Source: Planctomycetota bacterium
GTDB taxonomy: Bacteria > Planctomycetota > UBA1135 > GCA-002686595
Length of the DNA stretch: 6,202 bases
Direction of reading: 5' to 3'
Assembly (NCBI GenBank): GCA_016764635.1
Contig: JAESRM010000060.1
Location: forward strand, 1,483 to 7,684
Within the stretch, counting starts at the first letter, position 1; every line of letters begins with the position of its first letter. The notes beneath the pieces were generated by a model. The model was not told the origin of the DNA. It made no database searches and saw only the letters and a program-made list of their open reading frames with translations. The translations under genes and the position numbers were made by a program. Of this stretch, positions 6,119-6,202 are shown in pieces.

Positions 6119-6202
6119 CACCGTGTTGTTGTGGAGGATGGGGGGTGCCGCGGATTATCCATCCACCTGCAAGAGCCCCAATCCTGGCGAAGCCAGGAAG
6201 GG
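6119..6202. other. Non-coding tail with small inverted repeats
   Basis: The 84 nt to the window end show no supported gene. GGATGG (6136-6141) is complementary to CCATCC (6159-6164). TCCTGGC (6182-6188) and GCCAGGA (6192-6198) form a 7-bp stem with loop GAA. Minus-strand frames are partly open here and could be the end of a convergent gene, but they are too short to judge. Confidence 0.35.

Noticed and set aside
6189..6202. AAGCCAGGA resembling a cobalamin-riboswitch B12 box
   Set aside because: The following bases (AGGG) do not match the box and the other conserved riboswitch elements are missing upstream.

Overview
The window reads as an ordinary bacterial chromosome segment of fairly high G+C (estimated by eye). 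It is gene-dense, with all five recognised genes on the + strand. It carries the 3' end of an elongation factor G gene, followed by a core type IV pilus (T4P) locus: pilT (retraction ATPase), pilB (extension ATPase), pilC (platform protein) and a separately transcribed major-pilin-like gene. The pilin has an Asp/Gly-rich loop after the N-terminal helix and a C-terminal 'GNRAFFINQEGDV' segment. From memory these resemble pilin-like families of marine Planctomycetota. The weak or absent Shine-Dalgarno sequences before pilC and pilA would fit that group. The taxonomic guess is inference only and moderate in confidence.

Layout. 1-729: C-terminal third of an EF-G, end of domain III through domains IV and V, cut by the left window edge. 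730-890: intergenic, with a perfect 17-bp palindrome, a strong intrinsic terminator, and a leader that precedes pilT. 891-1955 pilT and 1955-3658 pilB overlap by one base (TAATG). 41 nt separate pilB from the GTG-started pilC (3700-4935). A very strong terminator at 4965-5004 closes that operon. 5005-5286 is a roughly 280-nt non-coding leader with two GC-rich hairpins. 5287-6051 is the pilin gene, closed by a third strong terminator at 6075-6118. The last 84 nt hold only small inverted repeats and no gene I can support.

How the genes work together. PilB hydrolyses ATP to drive pilin subunits into the fibre through PilC in the inner membrane, and PilT powers depolymerisation and retraction at the same platform. 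The pilin-like protein is the probable fibre subunit. The secretin, alignment proteins (PilMNOPQ) and prepilin peptidase (PilD) needed for a full machine are not in this window. Three terminators divide the region into EF-G, pilTBC and pilA units. This fits stoichiometric motor proteins alongside a highly expressed pilin, whose codons look more biased to GGT/GCT/GTT/TTC/AAC than those of its neighbours.

The most notable non-obvious signal is a ~30-nt element shared by the leaders of pilT (831-859) and pilA (5178-5207): C-tract, short loop, G-tract and a downstream ATCTC at nearly the same distance. It may be a shared regulatory element of the two pilus units. I did not find a clearly novel system; the genes themselves are standard T4P components.
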